A stretch of 64,000 bases of DNA from Sphagnum magellanicum (GCA_021904315.1 CM038923.1:10732038-10796037), one strand, 5' to 3'; counted from the first letter of the stretch, positions 24,530-37,900 are shown. Notes: generated by a model not told the origin, from the letters alone. Made by a program: numbers and translations.

Positions 24530-26620
24530 GTGTTATTCCACAATGTGGTGCCACATATCATCTAGGTGGAAATATTGCATTTGACATAATGGACTTTCAT
24601 GTAACTTCCCACCAATAGCCTTGCCATTTTTTGAAGACCAATGTTCACTAAATGCTTTCAATGATGTAGGTTTTCGTTGGGCTTGTTCATGCCTTGTTGC
24701 TTTTTTAGCTATCCTTTCTTGTGCTTTTCTTTCCTTGTTTTCAATCATATTTTGTGTTCTATGTTCACATTTTTTTTGTTTGTTTCTTCCTTTTTTGTTG
24801 TTGCTAATGGCCTTTTTCCAAATTTGTGACAAGAGTACAAATTATCAAGTTATGTATCCTAACCTCATCAAATCTAAGAATGTCATTGACTTTTTCTAGG
24901 AAGTAATGGTGACAATGGTCCAACATGTTTCTGGTATGAAATCACTTGCTACTTCTTAAAGTTCAAAGGACCTATGTCTTAAATTTTCTTGAACGAACAT
25001 CTTCATTAAATTTGACATTTTTTGAATTTCTAAAATGCATCTTGGAGGAAATGTTGTATTGGGTCCCATTTTGCCTCCATTGCCCTCTTGTTCAAAGGCC
25101 AAATTCTTATGGTGAAGAATCCTTTTTGAATGCTCATTAATGTTAGAGCCCTTTTTAATGCCACTTGGAAACCATTGGGCTAAATCTTCTTTCTATTCAT
25201 ATTTGTGCTTGTTGGTTAGCCCCCCTTGTTACTTGTGCTTCAAAATTATCTTAAATGGGTAAAATCACATGAATAGGAACCAATTCAAACATAACTAATC
25301 CTTATTTTAAATGTGTACAAGTTTCAATTGTGTTTTATTTGTATAACTCCATTTTTAATTATCAATCTAGCATCTGAATAAGTTTGAAAATAATCCAATG
25401 AATATAAAATACCTTTCAACATGTTTTAAAGTTTGTAAACAATGTTTTTTTAGCACAATGAAACAATGTTAAAACATTGTTTGAGCACTATTGTTCAACA
25501 CTATTTTAGAACTTTTTGAAAATTTAGTGCTACCACATTAACTTATTAGGGTTAGTCATAGCAATTCAAGAGGGTGTTGTTGGCTCCTATTAGCATGTTT
25601 TTACCCAAATGACTTGAATATTCATACATTTAGTGGCTAAAGCACATGAAATGTATGAATTAGTAAGGTAAGAAAGTCCAACTTGACGTTTTTAGCTTGT
25701 TTCATAGTTTTAATGGTCATATGGGAGCCATGACCATTGAGGATTTAAAAATGTTAGTTTGTAAGAGAAATCCTATCCATTGTAAAAATCATCAATTTCA
25801 CAAAATGTGCAATCCAACTTAAGAATAATTGAATGTCCATCCAAGCCTTAGGCTTCATGGCCATTGTGGCATTACTTTCATAATACACAATGTAGTTTCT
25901 CCACATTTTTTTGCCCTTGAAAATATAAAAATTGGGAATATTTTCTCCCCTAACATTGATGCATGTGAGAATAGTAAGCCATTTTCGTTATTTTGGTATA
26001 ATCGTATGAACATTGTTAGATCCTTTCTTGGTTATTATTCCTCCTCATATATCCACCTCTTTTAGCTTGAGCCCTTGATTTGTCATCACTCCAAATGTGT
26101 GCCAAGTCATACTTAGGAAGTTCTCTAAATTACATTGTAAAAACTAATGAGATTTTTTGTTGGATAGTGTTTTCGCCATTGTCACCTCCAACCCTTGAAC
26201 CACATTTAAGCTTAATTTATGATGTTTCATTTTGAAATAGTTCCACTAACTCCTTTTGGGAATGCCATGTGCAAATGGTTTACCCTTTCTTGTGTTATTT
26301 CAATAACCTTGAATTTCAATTGTTAAAGTGATATTGATAGGCCCATGTTCTACATGTCCAACACCCAATTCACAAGTTGTTTTTCTTTCTAGCATAGATA
26401 AGGTACCTTCTTTCTCATGTAAGTGCAAGATTTGATATTTGCATCAAGGTGGTCTCTAAAGGAGGTTGTTGGGATTCCCAACACATGAGTTGCAATAGTT
26501 ATTTTTGCACCATTTTCTATTGCCTTTATTGCTTTCCTCAAGTAGCTTTCATCATTCCAATTTTCATTCACTCTTCTTTTACAAGGTTTAAGTACATTGT
26601 GAGGTTTTTGAGATTGACTA
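24530..26620 (-). pseudogene. pogo/Tigger-type DDE transposase, degraded
   Basis: A cut-and-paste transposase of the pogo/Tigger group, read on the minus strand through many stops. In order: an HTH_psq-like N-terminus (WNDESYLRKAIKAIENG, GIPTTSFRDHL, from 26,571); a CENP-B-type second helix-turn-helix (EKQLVNWVLDM, then QLKFKVIEITQERV); the DDE core (ATMAMKPKAWMD, then ILNGHGSHMTIKTM); the C-terminal marker FFTIRIWPLNKRAM (about 25,070-25,130); and a lysine-rich tail (about 24,533-24,830). The second catalytic Asp of the usual LDGHxSH motif is Asn here. No terminal inverted repeats were located. It ends just outside the left edge of the 8 kb inverted repeat. Confidence 0.8.
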
Positions 26621-27469
26621 CCTTTTGAACTATAATAGGACTATGAGTTGTTGCAAAACAATGATGTGTGGTCAAGTTGATTAATCACATCACATAATAT
26701 GGAATGAATTGTTGAGTGCAATTGCTTTTAAAATTCTTCCTAGTTTGTAGGCCCTTTTTGGTTTTATGCATCTTGCATTAATGAAGTATTGTTTCATTAT
26801 TGTCTTTTGCCTCATGTGTTTCCATTTCTCCTTTTTTTGCATTAGTGATATTGATTCTTTCTCCTTATGCATCTTTTATCAATGATGTCATGCTCATTAT
26901 ATCCTTCATTATCTACTATCTTCTTCATCTTTCATTCTCCATCACTCACAATAATTCTTTTTAGACTTGTTAATTTTTCATTAACTTCACATTCTTTTTA
27001 CATTCCCCTTGAGTGGAAGATGCTTTATTTGGAGGTGGAGATTTTCAAATGAAAATTTGTGTAAGAAAAAAAGGATCACCACCCATTATGCTCTTGAAAA
27101 TTTCCTTAAAACTACATATATATATATAATGAACAAAAACAAAAAATTGATGAAGGGTAGCATCATACATTTAATTTAAAGAAAAATAAAATTTCAAAAC
27201 ATATCATTCATACACATTGAAATTTACTACATTCATGTGCAAAATATCCTTAGATCAACTTAAAACCATTCAAAAGATAAACCATACAATAATTGGAGGC
27301 CATGCTTAAACTATATATCATAAATTCAAATTTCAACATAAATCGTTGGTTGCTACGCTAATAATAACATTCAATTTCACTTTTTAATGTGTGCTTCAAA
27401 TCAAAATGATAATGTTTTAAAAATCACATGGTGGGTTTAAAAATCCTATTGACTTATCCTAAAGCTTGA

Positions 27470-27790
27470 AGCTACTACCTTTTTACCTACCTACTTACCT
27501 AGTTAGCATTTAACACACCTACCTAACTATAAACCTAGGTTAAATAGGTAAGTAGTTTAGGTACCAAGGTTACCCTACCTAAACTACCTAAAAATGTACT
27601 TATGTACTTAAACTACTTACCTATTTAACTACCCACCTAAGCTATCTACCTATCCACAGACTTAAAATATCTAATTATATACCTACCTACCTAGGTATGT
27701 ACTAAAACATCTGACTTATTTTCTACCTACCTACCTTGATTACCAACCTACCTATAACTTATATAAAATATGTTTTTAACATCAAGCCAA
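27470..27790. repeat. CCTA-rich degenerate tract (arm A)
   Basis: Degenerate CTACCTA/TTACCTA words over about 320 bases. The mirror copy in the opposite arm is at about 49,020-49,330. Confidence 0.7.
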
Positions 27791-28302
27791 TCACCCAAAT
27801 GTTTGACAACCTAACTTTCAAATAGGTACCCATGAATACATTAACATGCCATTTTAATTGTTATTTGCTATGACCTAGTTGCAAGATATGAATAATCAAA
27901 TTATGTCAACAAACACCAAAAGTCAAAGTGAATACATGTGAAAATCAATCATTAGTGTAATCAAACAAAATTCAATTGTCAAATTACAAGATTAAAAAGG
28001 TGATCATGTTTGAAGATGTAAGTTGAAATGTATTCAATCATAATGAATTGGTAAATTGTGTGTTTGAACTTTTAAATTTATAAAATTTCATGACCTTGAC
28101 ATATTCCACATAGTCAATTACCAAAATATATTATCCTTTTGTTGGATACAATGCACATAGTCAATTTACCAAAATATATTATCCTTTTGTTGGATACAAT
28201 GTAGAAAAATAAATTGTTTGTTGTTTGTAAACAACATGACATGATGCATATTGCTTCATGAAAATTGTGTGTACCCTTTGCCAATGTTTTTTGAAGGGAA
28301 TT

Positions 28303-28555
28303 TTTTTAAAGCCAAAGTGGTGACCATCCTTAGGAATAGTCTTGTTATATACAAAATATGAAATACAAATCCTTAATCATCCTTTCATGTTTTTGGCTAC
28401 ACAATGAAAACCAAATATAGAAATTTGGTGACTTATTTTTCTCACTTTTGGCAATCCAAAATCACTTCATTTTTAAATTTTTACTTTTCATCTCACATCT
28501 TGTCAAAATTTCGTCAATAAAAAAAAGTCTACATGATGCCTTTTAATTCACATTT
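28303..28555 (+). repeat. Dispersed repeat family R1, partial copy
   Basis: AGCCAAAGTGGTGACCAT, TTAATCATCCTTTC, GGCTACACAATGAAAACCAA and CAATAAAAAAAA follow in the same order and spacing as at 40,536-40,790. The two copies are diverged by tens of per cent, so this homology is much older than the inverted duplication that contains it. Confidence 0.65.
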
Positions 28556-29639
28556 GCATGAGAATTGTGTGAACATAAACAAGTCACTCCATTGTTATCT
28601 GTACCAAATTAGTTTTCCATTCTGGATTTCATATTAATGTCCACCTAAAGGAAGTCATGTTGAGATCCTTGTGTGGAATTGTATGGTACATAGTTTCGTG
28701 TCCAAAAGGCTTCAAGGATGTAACAATTTTGCCATGTTCCATTCTTGTAGCAAGATTCTCCACACTTTTCTACAACTTTGATGGCAACCATATAAGAATT
28801 TTGCCACGTAGCCAAATTCCACCATTGAAATGGTAGGCTACCTTGATTACATTAAATAAGCTTAAAACTTAGCCATTTTCTCATAAGTGTGATGTCAGGA
28901 GGTTCATAGGAAAAATAGTTGTAGCACGTGAATGAAGGTCATTTGTGTTTTTATAGTGTTCAATGTACATCACAAGCAGCATATATTTTGGGGACAAATT
29001 TTTGCATCGTGGCAACCAAAAAAATCAGAGAAAATTGGAGAAATTCCCCAAACGTTTGAAAGAAAAAATTGGAAAAAAAACTCCTGATGACAATACCGTT
29101 TTTGGCTCTCAGATAAAGGGATAGCTGATTATTGAAAATAGAGTTTAGTGGTAAATATATTCTTGAAAAATACAAAACATGGAGGATGGTATTGCATCAG
29201 AAGCAGGGTTTTTCTTTTCAATTTTGTGAGCTAGGTGGACTGGCCATCATCCACACTTAGAGGACTTAGCCTAATTTGGCTACAAGTCATAGAGGGAAGT
29301 AGAAACCAATTGGGACCATGCCAAAAACTATCTGGCGTCTAAATCTGGCGATTTCAGAAAAGAGTCCTCCAAAGGATAGCAAGTTTGGGCCATTTTTTCC
29401 AAAAAATATCCTTGGAATGAGTCGCAGCCCCATTTTTTGGTCAGCAAGTGGTGAAATGTCGCCCCAGAAGAAATTGCTGATCAGGAGTGACATTAAAGAG
29501 GTTCCAGAATATTAGTTTGAGCGAACAAGATTTGGATGCAAAAGGTTTCAAAACTGAAATCTTTGTGTTTGAAGGTTCAACAAGATTGTGTTCATGCACT
29601 CTGAAATGACTAGATGCTCGGGGTAATGGCCTTAGATGG

Positions 29640-30181
29640 GGTGTTCCTTAGGTAAGCACCTTCAGGAGGCAGAGTGGAGGCCAGGGGTGCTTACTTTGAG
29701 GGTGTTACCCAGTGTAAGTACTCACAAGAAATTCCATTTTTCCAGGAAAAGAAAGAAAAAAGATGGCAGGCGCTTGAAAAAACGAAATGCTGGCTCTTGC
29801 ATTTTGTTTTTGGAAACACTCTCCTCTTGTGGATGAAAAACTACCCTCTGTAAGGGTACCTCTGGATACACTAGAAAATTTCGGGTAAGCCTTGACTTGT
29901 TAAAAGATGTTAGTTGTTGGAGGCGAACATCAAGAGTAAAAACAAACATGTCTCATGGGATAAAAATTCATTTGGTTGAAAAGACTAAACCAAATGCTTG
30001 TGTTACTTCAGGAAGTAATACAACTGAAAGTAATTCAAGTTCCATGGCGTCTGATCAGTATGCTTTAATGGCCTGCTTGTTTTACCACATAGCATGGAAA
30101 CAACTACCTAGATCAGCACTTCTTTTTGTGCCAAAATTTTGCCACTTGGCTACAAAATGGGCCAAATACACCAGATTTTGA
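29640..30181 (+). other. Unrecognised frame with perfect inter-arm conservation
   Basis: One frame is open from about 29,636 to 30,181 apart from a single TGA near 29,834. The last 94 codons (starting LLKDVSCWRRTSRVKTN) are identical at nucleotide level in the opposite arm (46,629-46,913), while flanking sequence shows substitutions and indels. The peptide has a Ser/Asn/Thr-rich middle and no domain I recognise. It could be a decayed exon or simply a gene-converted patch. No start or splice context is convincing. Confidence 0.3.
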
Positions 30182-32328
30182 AAAGAAAAAAATTCGAAAA
30201 TCATCAGATTTCTACAATTTGTTCCAGCAGGTAGCCAAATTGTAGCATGCTTCTTAATTTTTTCTACTTTCATATCTTTAATATAGCCAATTTTGGCTAA
30301 ATACTCTTGCGGATGGTCACCAATGTGGCTACATCACAAAATTGGGAAGAAAAAGAGAAAAAACCCTCATCTAGATACATATGCTCTTGTCTAAAATTCA
30401 TGAATTATAGCAAAATTGTGTTCAAATTGATGATCCTCTAGCCTATTATTCTATCTTATAATTTGCCACTGTTGAGAAATCAGGCATTTTGCACGTAAAC
30501 GAACAATTCACTTGAAAAAAAATCATGCTTGCATTTTCGTAGGCTTGTCATATACATGATCTACAAACAAAGAAAAAGTTCAACTGAATTTAACATGACT
30601 GAAGGCATTTTGCTTGTGAAAACCAAAGCTTGACTTATTTGAACATTCTTTACTTGAGGGTCATTTTCGTCATTAAATAATCCATAAAATAGTTAAAATA
30701 ATTTTCATGAGAATATGAAGCTGAGGTGTGGGAAAAACCATCACAATTATGGAAGGCCACCATCTGAATAATTTCACTCCGAATATAGCAATATCATACT
30801 AGATCATGAAAGGATAGTATATTCAAAATTAAAAGCGAATTAATTTTTTTTGAAAATAATAATTATTCATCTTGTCAATGTTAAAACTGACTATAGCCTA
30901 AGTACATAGGCTATCTATAATTTCTGTGCAGGGCAAAGCCCTAAAATGAGAGCATTCTCGAAATGAAGGGGCCTAGCACGAGGTTATAATGAGTCAAGCC
31001 CCGCATTTTGGGAATGTCCCTCACCCATGGTCCTTACCTATCATATAAGCACAAGAGAAAATTTATTATGAACCAAACCTACGTGCATCAGGAAGAGTAG
31101 GAGTGGGAGGGATATTACATGTACTCCTGAATATTATGTGCATCAGGAAAAGTTTAACTAAAATAGAGACTAAATTTGTCAAGAGGCATCTACATATAAC
31201 TGACATTACTTCTTCAAGTTGTGAAGAATAATAGCACGTACACAATTCTGGAATTGTGCAATCCTCTTTTCATCTTTTCTTGGCCAAAGTAAACATACTT
31301 GGGAAACACACCTGGGGGAGACGCGGTAGATAGAGATTTACAATTGCCTGTTTGCAGGAATGCAGTTGTTCAATCTTGGGCAAATGATATTGGAACCCGT
31401 TGCAAAAAATCCCAAAATCTACTTGTTTTGGGGGTAAACTATAGAACAGAAAAAAAGTTGTGCTGTTATATGAACCTCAACAAAATAAACTATCCTTTGA
31501 AGACATCATTTTTTTGGGTGGTGATTTTTTTCAAAAATGGAAAAAAAGAATTAAAAAAACCTTCCCAATCACCAAAAGGTGAGAATAAATAAATAAATCT
31601 TTGAAGAAATACGGCCAGAGTCTACATCAGGTTCCAATAGTAGCTAACAATATGGAACGATAATTTTTTAAAAAAAAAAAATTCATATTTTGGTAATGGC
31701 CAAAATTGTCCAAATCATCTTGTGGATGATGGAGTTATTTGAATTAAAAAGAAAAATACTTATTTTCATAAAAAAACACCAGATCATTTGGACTTTCTTG
31801 ACGAAACCAGAATCAATATGTACATTTAAAAAATAATATCCATTTTTAATTCTTACAATTTTCTTTTCACTATAAACATAAAAATAATATGTTAGAAAAG
31901 TAGAGCTCGACTATATCGAAGAAAAAACATTAGAAAATGGAAATGCAATTGAAATTCAGATTACATTTTCCCCTGTAGCCAGATATGCGAGATGTAAGAT
32001 CATGAAGTCCCTACTATATGCTAACACATGAAGAACTAGAAGGCACCTTAAAAAATCTTTGCAAATTAAGCAAGAAAACGGCATGTGTAGATGAAGCCCA
32101 GATTAAGGGAGAAAACGCCTAATTATATCTGCGCAGATGAAGGAAAAAAAAACGCTTTGTATTTGTGCAGATTAATCAAGAAAACCCAGAGAGAGAACAG
32201 CACAAAATTTCGTTAAGCTCATCAGCATCTGCAGCTCATCCGGATAAGGTAAGCAAGAACCGCAGCAGCTAGCGACCTCCAAGCCGTGTACGTGCGGTCC
32301 AGCGCTGCACGTTCGAAGTCCCCGTCCC
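30182..32328. other. Arm A sequence upstream of PEBP copy A
   Basis: No supported gene. It contains GCCACxxGGCTACAAAAT-like words, a small island at 30,900-31,420 with no motif, and the far upstream region of PEBP copy A. The corresponding region in the other arm has an extra segment of roughly 150-190 bp near 45,535-45,690. Confidence 0.4.
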
Positions 32329-32355
32329 GATTGGCTCTCAGTCGCTCCTATATAA
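32329..32355 (+). promoter_or_regulatory. Putative core promoter of PEBP copy A (CCAAT + TATA)
   Basis: ATTGG (reverse CCAAT box) lies about 15 bases before TATATAA (32,349-32,355), with GC-rich sequence just upstream. The same elements are conserved in the opposite arm. The TATA box is about 220 bases before the first ATG, so a leader of about 190 bases is expected. Confidence 0.6.
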
Positions 32356-32576
32356 TCCGTCTGCACCTCGCAGTTTCGGTATGTGCTCAGATTTGCAATC
32401 CATCAGCTGCACCATAAGGAAGAACTCTCGGGCTAGTACTGATCCCAGCGCGATCTGATCGGCCAGGACTGGCTGGCTGACATATTTCTTGGGGCTTTTT
32501 TTAATCTGTAGTGGGCCAGTAGTGTTGCGTGGTGGCTGCACTGTCCGAAACCCAGTCTAAAATTCTCATCACCATC

Positions 32577-34409
32577 ATGGGGTTCATGATCCCTGCAGTC
32601 ATGAAGAAGAAGCTCAGGCCCTCGTTTGGCACTTTAAGGTTCATGGTGGTGCTTATAGCAGTTGTCGTGCCAGCGTTCCTTGCTTCTCACGGTGCGTTTT
32701 TGTTACTTCTGACTAGCCAATATTATAAGTAGCTTCTGACAGCAGCTTCGAGCTGGACTGCAGTAGCATCGACTGCTTGCTAGCTTGATGCGTTCAATCA
32801 GATCATGAGTTTAATCTTGAAGTCATGAAAGGGGTCTTGTTTGCAGAATAATCCAGATTGGAAGTACCTCGATGCAAAGGAATCATTTGTTGCTTCATGC
32901 TGACTAGTGCGGTAGCCAGGTCAGACGTAAAAAGGATGAGATCAGAAGACACGGTAAAATTGGAACATGTATAGCAAATGCTCGAGTAGAAGTTCGCAGG
33001 AAGAAAGCTGGCCGGCCGTAGGAAGAAATCTTGAACTAGCACTAATTACAAGTGGGATACCAGACCTGATCTATTGCTCGATAAGTTCCGGTAAAGATTA
33101 GGTAAAGTTTTCCAGCTGAAATTGTGATCTGGTGCTAGGATCCGATGGCTGCTGCAGGCCTACCGGAATTGGATCTGGTGAAGAGTAATCAGGGAACACT
33201 GACACCGGCAGAGACTTACGTGGAATCATGTGAATGACATGCTGCAGGAAATGCCCAATGCTTGAATCCATCACCGGAGCTGCTGTTCTATAGAGGTGCG
33301 ATAATCCCAGATGTGATCCAATCGGTGCCATGCGAATTCCAGCAACTTCAAATATATTATCCTGGTGTCATTTCCCAGGTGTCCTTCAATCAATCTCTCT
33401 TCCAAAACCAAACCTCGGGCGGCGCCTCACGTGGAAGTGTTGGGGGCTGGAGGTGTTTTTTTGGGATGTTACACCTTGCTAATGGTCGATCCTGATGCTC
33501 CGAGCCTTAGCGAGATCATACACTGGATTGTCACCGACATCCCTTGGGATCTGTCTCCACTTTCAGGTACGCCGGCCCGTATTCGAACATATACTTAGCC
33601 TGAGTGTTGTTCAAGTTTCCGGCAGCTAAGCCAAATGGTCCTGGGATAACACTAGAAACTAATCCACGTCTTGTAGCTTAGGAATCTTGTGTTTCTCAGT
33701 AAACCGATTCTCTCATGTCTTGAGCTCCTGATCGTGATCGAAGTCGAGTTTAATGACTGTGGACCCAAGTTGTTTTTTTCCCTGATCCGACTAGGCCTGA
33801 GGTCCAAAGCCATGCAATGTCTCATCGCGTCGAAAGTTGAAATGCCAGGACATTTGTTTGACAAAATGCTTTCCGAATAAATATATGCAGAGATTACTAC
33901 CGCGAACGTCGTTTTGCCATACATACCCCCGACACCAATCGCTGGAAGGCACCGTTATATACTCCTCTTGTGTGAGCAAGTACGTCGTTCTGCATCTCTA
34001 AACCTGTGGCAAGAGCTTGCCTATTAGATCTGATCTTTGGATTCCAAGAGACGATCCGCAAGGAGCCGAACGAATTGAACCGCCTTACGTTAATTGAAAG
34101 GAACATTGTACTGTTCTTAGGATATCAGAGGGCATATTAATTCACCGGACATGTTATAGAAGAACATTTTAGCTTCTGGAGTGATCGTCAATATGTTAAT
34201 CATCTTTGAATGCTGCGCGTCTAGCTAGCTGCCGGTCCTAATTGGATTAATGTTGGTGGGTGGTGTTGTACTGATGTTTGCAGAGAAATTGTACTTTCAA
34301 CCCACCAGCACCTGGGCGTATTCTTTTCAGTGCAGAAGGGTTCGCATCGGTTAATGGCCTTGTAGGACCTGTTTCAGGCATTTATTTCGGGGTCACAGCA
34401 GGTGAATAG
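32577..34409 (+). pseudogene. Secreted-type PEBP gene, copy A (frameshifted)
   Basis: Four-exon PEBP-superfamily gene: exons 32,577-32,691, 33,248-33,566, 33,891-33,979 and 34,284-34,409, introns of 556, 324 and 304 bases, all GT-AG. Exon 1 encodes a signal peptide (MKKKLRPS then FMVVLIAVVVPAFLA). Exon 2 carries GAIIPDVI and YTLLMVDPDAPS. Exon 3 carries PYIPPTPIAGRHRYILLL. Exon 4 ends PVSGIYFGVTAGE and stop. One extra G in exon 2 (CTCGGGCGGC for CTCGGCGGC in B and C, about 33,417) shifts the frame before DPDAP, so this copy is broken unless it is a sequencing error. It also shares a 15-bp deletion with copy B and is the most diverged in exon 4. Confidence 0.8.
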
Positions 34410-34559
34410 ATCAGATTGAATATTGATGGATTCCCCAACTTGGGCATGATCTAATAAGCTTCCGATGTCAGTCCTGGTAAGTCTCGTCCCTCGTGCAGCT
34501 TAACTAGCTTGAGATCAGGATTGACAATTATTTATAGTACTAGTGCTTCTTGTTGCCGT

Positions 34560-34700
34560 GATATATAGAGATCGTGGAGACTTGACCTTGTTGCACCAGT
34601 CCAGGGCGTAAGCGCAACGGCCGCATAACAACAACGACCACCGTTGCAGCTTGCACCAGGGCCGTCAACAGATCTGTGGTTGCAGTTCCCAGGTTAAGGC
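34560..34700 (+). other. GC-rich conserved island 3' of PEBP copy A
   Basis: A GC-rich stretch (CCAGGGCGTAAGCGCAACGG ... CACCAGGGCCGTCAACAG) stands out in AT-rich DNA. It is kept nearly unchanged in all three copies (also about 41,980-42,070 and 51,600-51,700). It could be 3' UTR or a regulatory element. No motif identified. Confidence 0.35.
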
Positions 34701-34917
34701 ATTTCATGATTTTTAAGATTAAAATGGATAACTAAATAAACTAGGAGCATTTTATATAACAGGAATTTTAGACATTTTCAGGAAGAGCAGGTTGAGACAC
34801 GTTCATGCCCAAGAAACCCAAAGCCATATTTTTATTTTTCTATTATGGATTTAATAAAGGATCTTTTGCTCCATAGAGGTCCAGCATTAAGTACCTGAAA
34901 TCATAGTTCATATCATT

Positions 34918-37900
34918 TAAACACATGTTGTAATGTCTATTGGTGTTATTTAGACATGAAAGTCATGCACAAGACTTTTGTGTTCAAATATTTCACAACA
35001 TTCATGTTTAATTAATATGAACCAATGATCAAAATTAATTCATTCGCACTCCTACGTTTGTTTAAGTGGTCCATATTAAACCCACACTTGGGTTATTATT
35101 AATTTTTATTTTTTGACGTGTGAAGACTACGTTTATTAATAACAATCAGTGCTAAACATGTGGAAGAAAGTGTGACCTTTTTGGAAGGTGGTGAAGTTCA
35201 CAATTTCAATTTTGAAAATAATTGTGTGCTAGACTTTATTGTTGAACCTTTGGAAGACCCCAACCCCTACTACATTATTTTTCAACCCTATTAACTTTAA
35301 ATGAACTTGAAACATTCCAACCCTATTAGATTTCACACATGTTTAAAGGATCTCAACACCCATTAGATTAGCATAGGTGGATTGTAAATAAGATAACATT
35401 GTAGATAATGGGGACCACATGAAAATAGTAAGGGGGCATGTATCAAAAGGAAAATGACATTATGCAAAACTTGAAGCCTTTCAAGACCCAACCGTGTTAG
35501 TAGATGATGGATGGTTATTAAGGTCAAAAAGTTTTCTAGGCCAATTTTTAAGAATTGTAATTTTGTATCAAAAATCAAACTTAACTGATTTTTTATGTAA
35601 ACTAATTTTACATTTCTATCAATTTTACATTCTGAAAATTGACATTTCAATTCTGGAAATTGTTGTTTAAATTCAAAAAACTAATTTGATCTAAAAATTG
35701 ATATTTGAATTCTAAATTATTATTTTCGAATCTAAAAATTAGTATTTGAATTCAAAAACATTTATTGAGTCTAAAAATCGACATCTTTATTTTAAATATT
35801 TTTACTTCAACTTGAAATTTGATATTTGAATTCTGAAGTTTTTAATTAAAATTTTAAGAAATTACTTGACTTGAAAGTTAAAATTTGAATTTCAAATTAT
35901 TATTTTGGATTTTCGAAATTAATATTTCAATTTAGAAAATTATTAATTGAGTTTAAAATGGACATTTTAATTTTGAATATTATTATTTGAATCTGAAAAT
36001 TGACATTTCAATTCTGAAATTTGTTATTTGATCTAAAAATTGAAATTTGAATTCTGAATTACTATTTTGGAATCTGAAATTTATATTTTAATTCAAAAAA
36101 TTATTGATTGATTTTTACGGGTTTTTTCTAGTAGTGTTATCCATAGTAGATCACTTTTATAATTAATTAGAAATGATTATGTTTATTAAATTTAAGTTAC
36201 ATTAAATAATGATTGTTATACCATAGATCTGTATATTATATAATTTATATTCTTACATTAGAAGAAATAAATGTAATGAATGTGACATTACTTTAAAATC
36301 ATTGTAATTACTTCAAATAAAAATTAATTAGTATGTGCATAATTATTTTTTAATTGAACATAATTATTCACTCTTTGTAATTTATGACTTTAAACCTGAA
36401 TTAAAAATTTATAGAAATTTTATAGTAATTATGAAAATTAATGTTATGTTTAAAAAATTATTGTATTTATAGTTAATAATTACCAAGAGAAAAAAATTAC
36501 TTGACGTTTAATAATTTTTACAACTATAAATACAATTATAAAATAAATAATGTAATTAGTTAAATAATATTTTAAAATTTTTTTGGTGAAAATCTACTTT
36601 CTAATAGCAATTGTTAATTCATTATTTATAATTTTAACTTAAATATTTTAAATAGTTAAATTTTAAATTGTAGTCATTAAATTAATTTTACATTAACCAT
36701 ATTATATATAATTCAATCAGATTCTAAAAAGTAATACAATATTTTAAAATATTTTAGTTATTTAATTATTTAAGAATTATGTATTAATAATTTGTGAATA
36801 ACTAGATAGTTTGTTAAATATTAAAAAGTTATTGCTTATTTAAGTAATTGATAATGAATACTGAATATTTGTAGTGTATAATTTATAATTTAAGTATATG
36901 TAAATTTAATCATGATTAATTAAATGATTATTTAATTACCTAGTACTTGAATTGTTTAGAAATCTAAAAATTAGGAAAGTAAAGCTTGGAGAAAGTTTTG
37001 GAATTACAACTTAGTTTATAGGGAAGTTGCAACTTCAAAACCTATCCCATATTGTTTGTTTTTCATTCCTATTTTGAACATTATATAAACATGGGGTGTG
37101 GTCGTCCATTTCACATTAAAAAATTTGTGCACATGGGATGAGCTAATAAAAAAATTCAACCCAAAAGAAAAAAACAAATTATGCACATTTCTAAAGTACT
37201 TACCTTCCTTACCTACTTATCTACTTAGTTACGAAGGTACCTAATTTGACCTACCCACCTAGGTCGATTTATGTACTTACCTACCTAAATACATACCTAT
37301 ATGAATAAGTATTTAACTTAGGAAGGTATAACTTAATAATAATATTTTAAATAATCAAATATTAAGACACGTGCTAGCACATCATTTGCCCTCAATTGTG
37401 ACCAAAATAATTGCATCTTAATCGCATGTGACAATATGTATACAAAGTCAAAGGATGAAATGTACTTGTTGATTTTTTTCTTTCATATAATACCCTTTGT
37501 CATTTGCGAGTAATTTATCACATGCGACTTGTCTTAGGCGGTTAAAGGTATTTTAGTTACAAAATGTCTCTTGCGACTAAATTTAATCACAAAGACTAGT
37601 CGAAAATACATGTTTTTCTTCTAGTGATTGTAACATTGTTTATTATTATTTACTTGTTTTTTCCTTAAGACAAAGTGGTAGGCTATTTGCTTAACCTTCT
37701 TCCACCTATTTTAAAGTGATTATTTGTCATTAAACACTAATATATTTGAGGTGTTCAAGTTTGTATTGATTTTCAATTAAGTACCCAAAAACACCTAGGA
37801 ATTCACTAGGCGGGCCTAACAATGGCAAAATATGCTTCAATCATCGACATACACATCGTGTTCCAACTATGTGCAATGGTGCCACATCGATAAGAAATTC

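Larger units (their letters stand above)
26985..34917 (+). repeat. Inverted repeat 1, left arm (block A)
   Basis: An approximately 7.9 kb block that recurs as reverse complement at 41,744-49,785. Landmarks match in order over the whole length: CTTCACATTC at the outer edge, the CCTA tract, a perfectly conserved 94-codon frame, the TATA promoter and the PEBP exons. Copies differ by scattered substitutions and small indels, so the block is not an assembly duplicate of one molecule. It carries PEBP copy A. Homology to the other arm stops after CATAGTTCATATCATTT. Confidence 0.9.

Noticed and set aside
32529-32576. Upstream GTG-initiated extension of exon 1 in copy A
   Set aside because: No ATG is present there and the first in-frame ATG at 32,577 gives a sensible signal peptide after an upstream in-frame stop.
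33652-33924. 90-codon minus-strand frame containing LDLRPS, reminiscent of an FT/TFL1 motif
   Set aside because: It lies antisense to intron 2 and exon 3 of the PEBP gene, so its conservation in the other copies follows from the duplication, and the rest of the peptide does not fit a PEBP.
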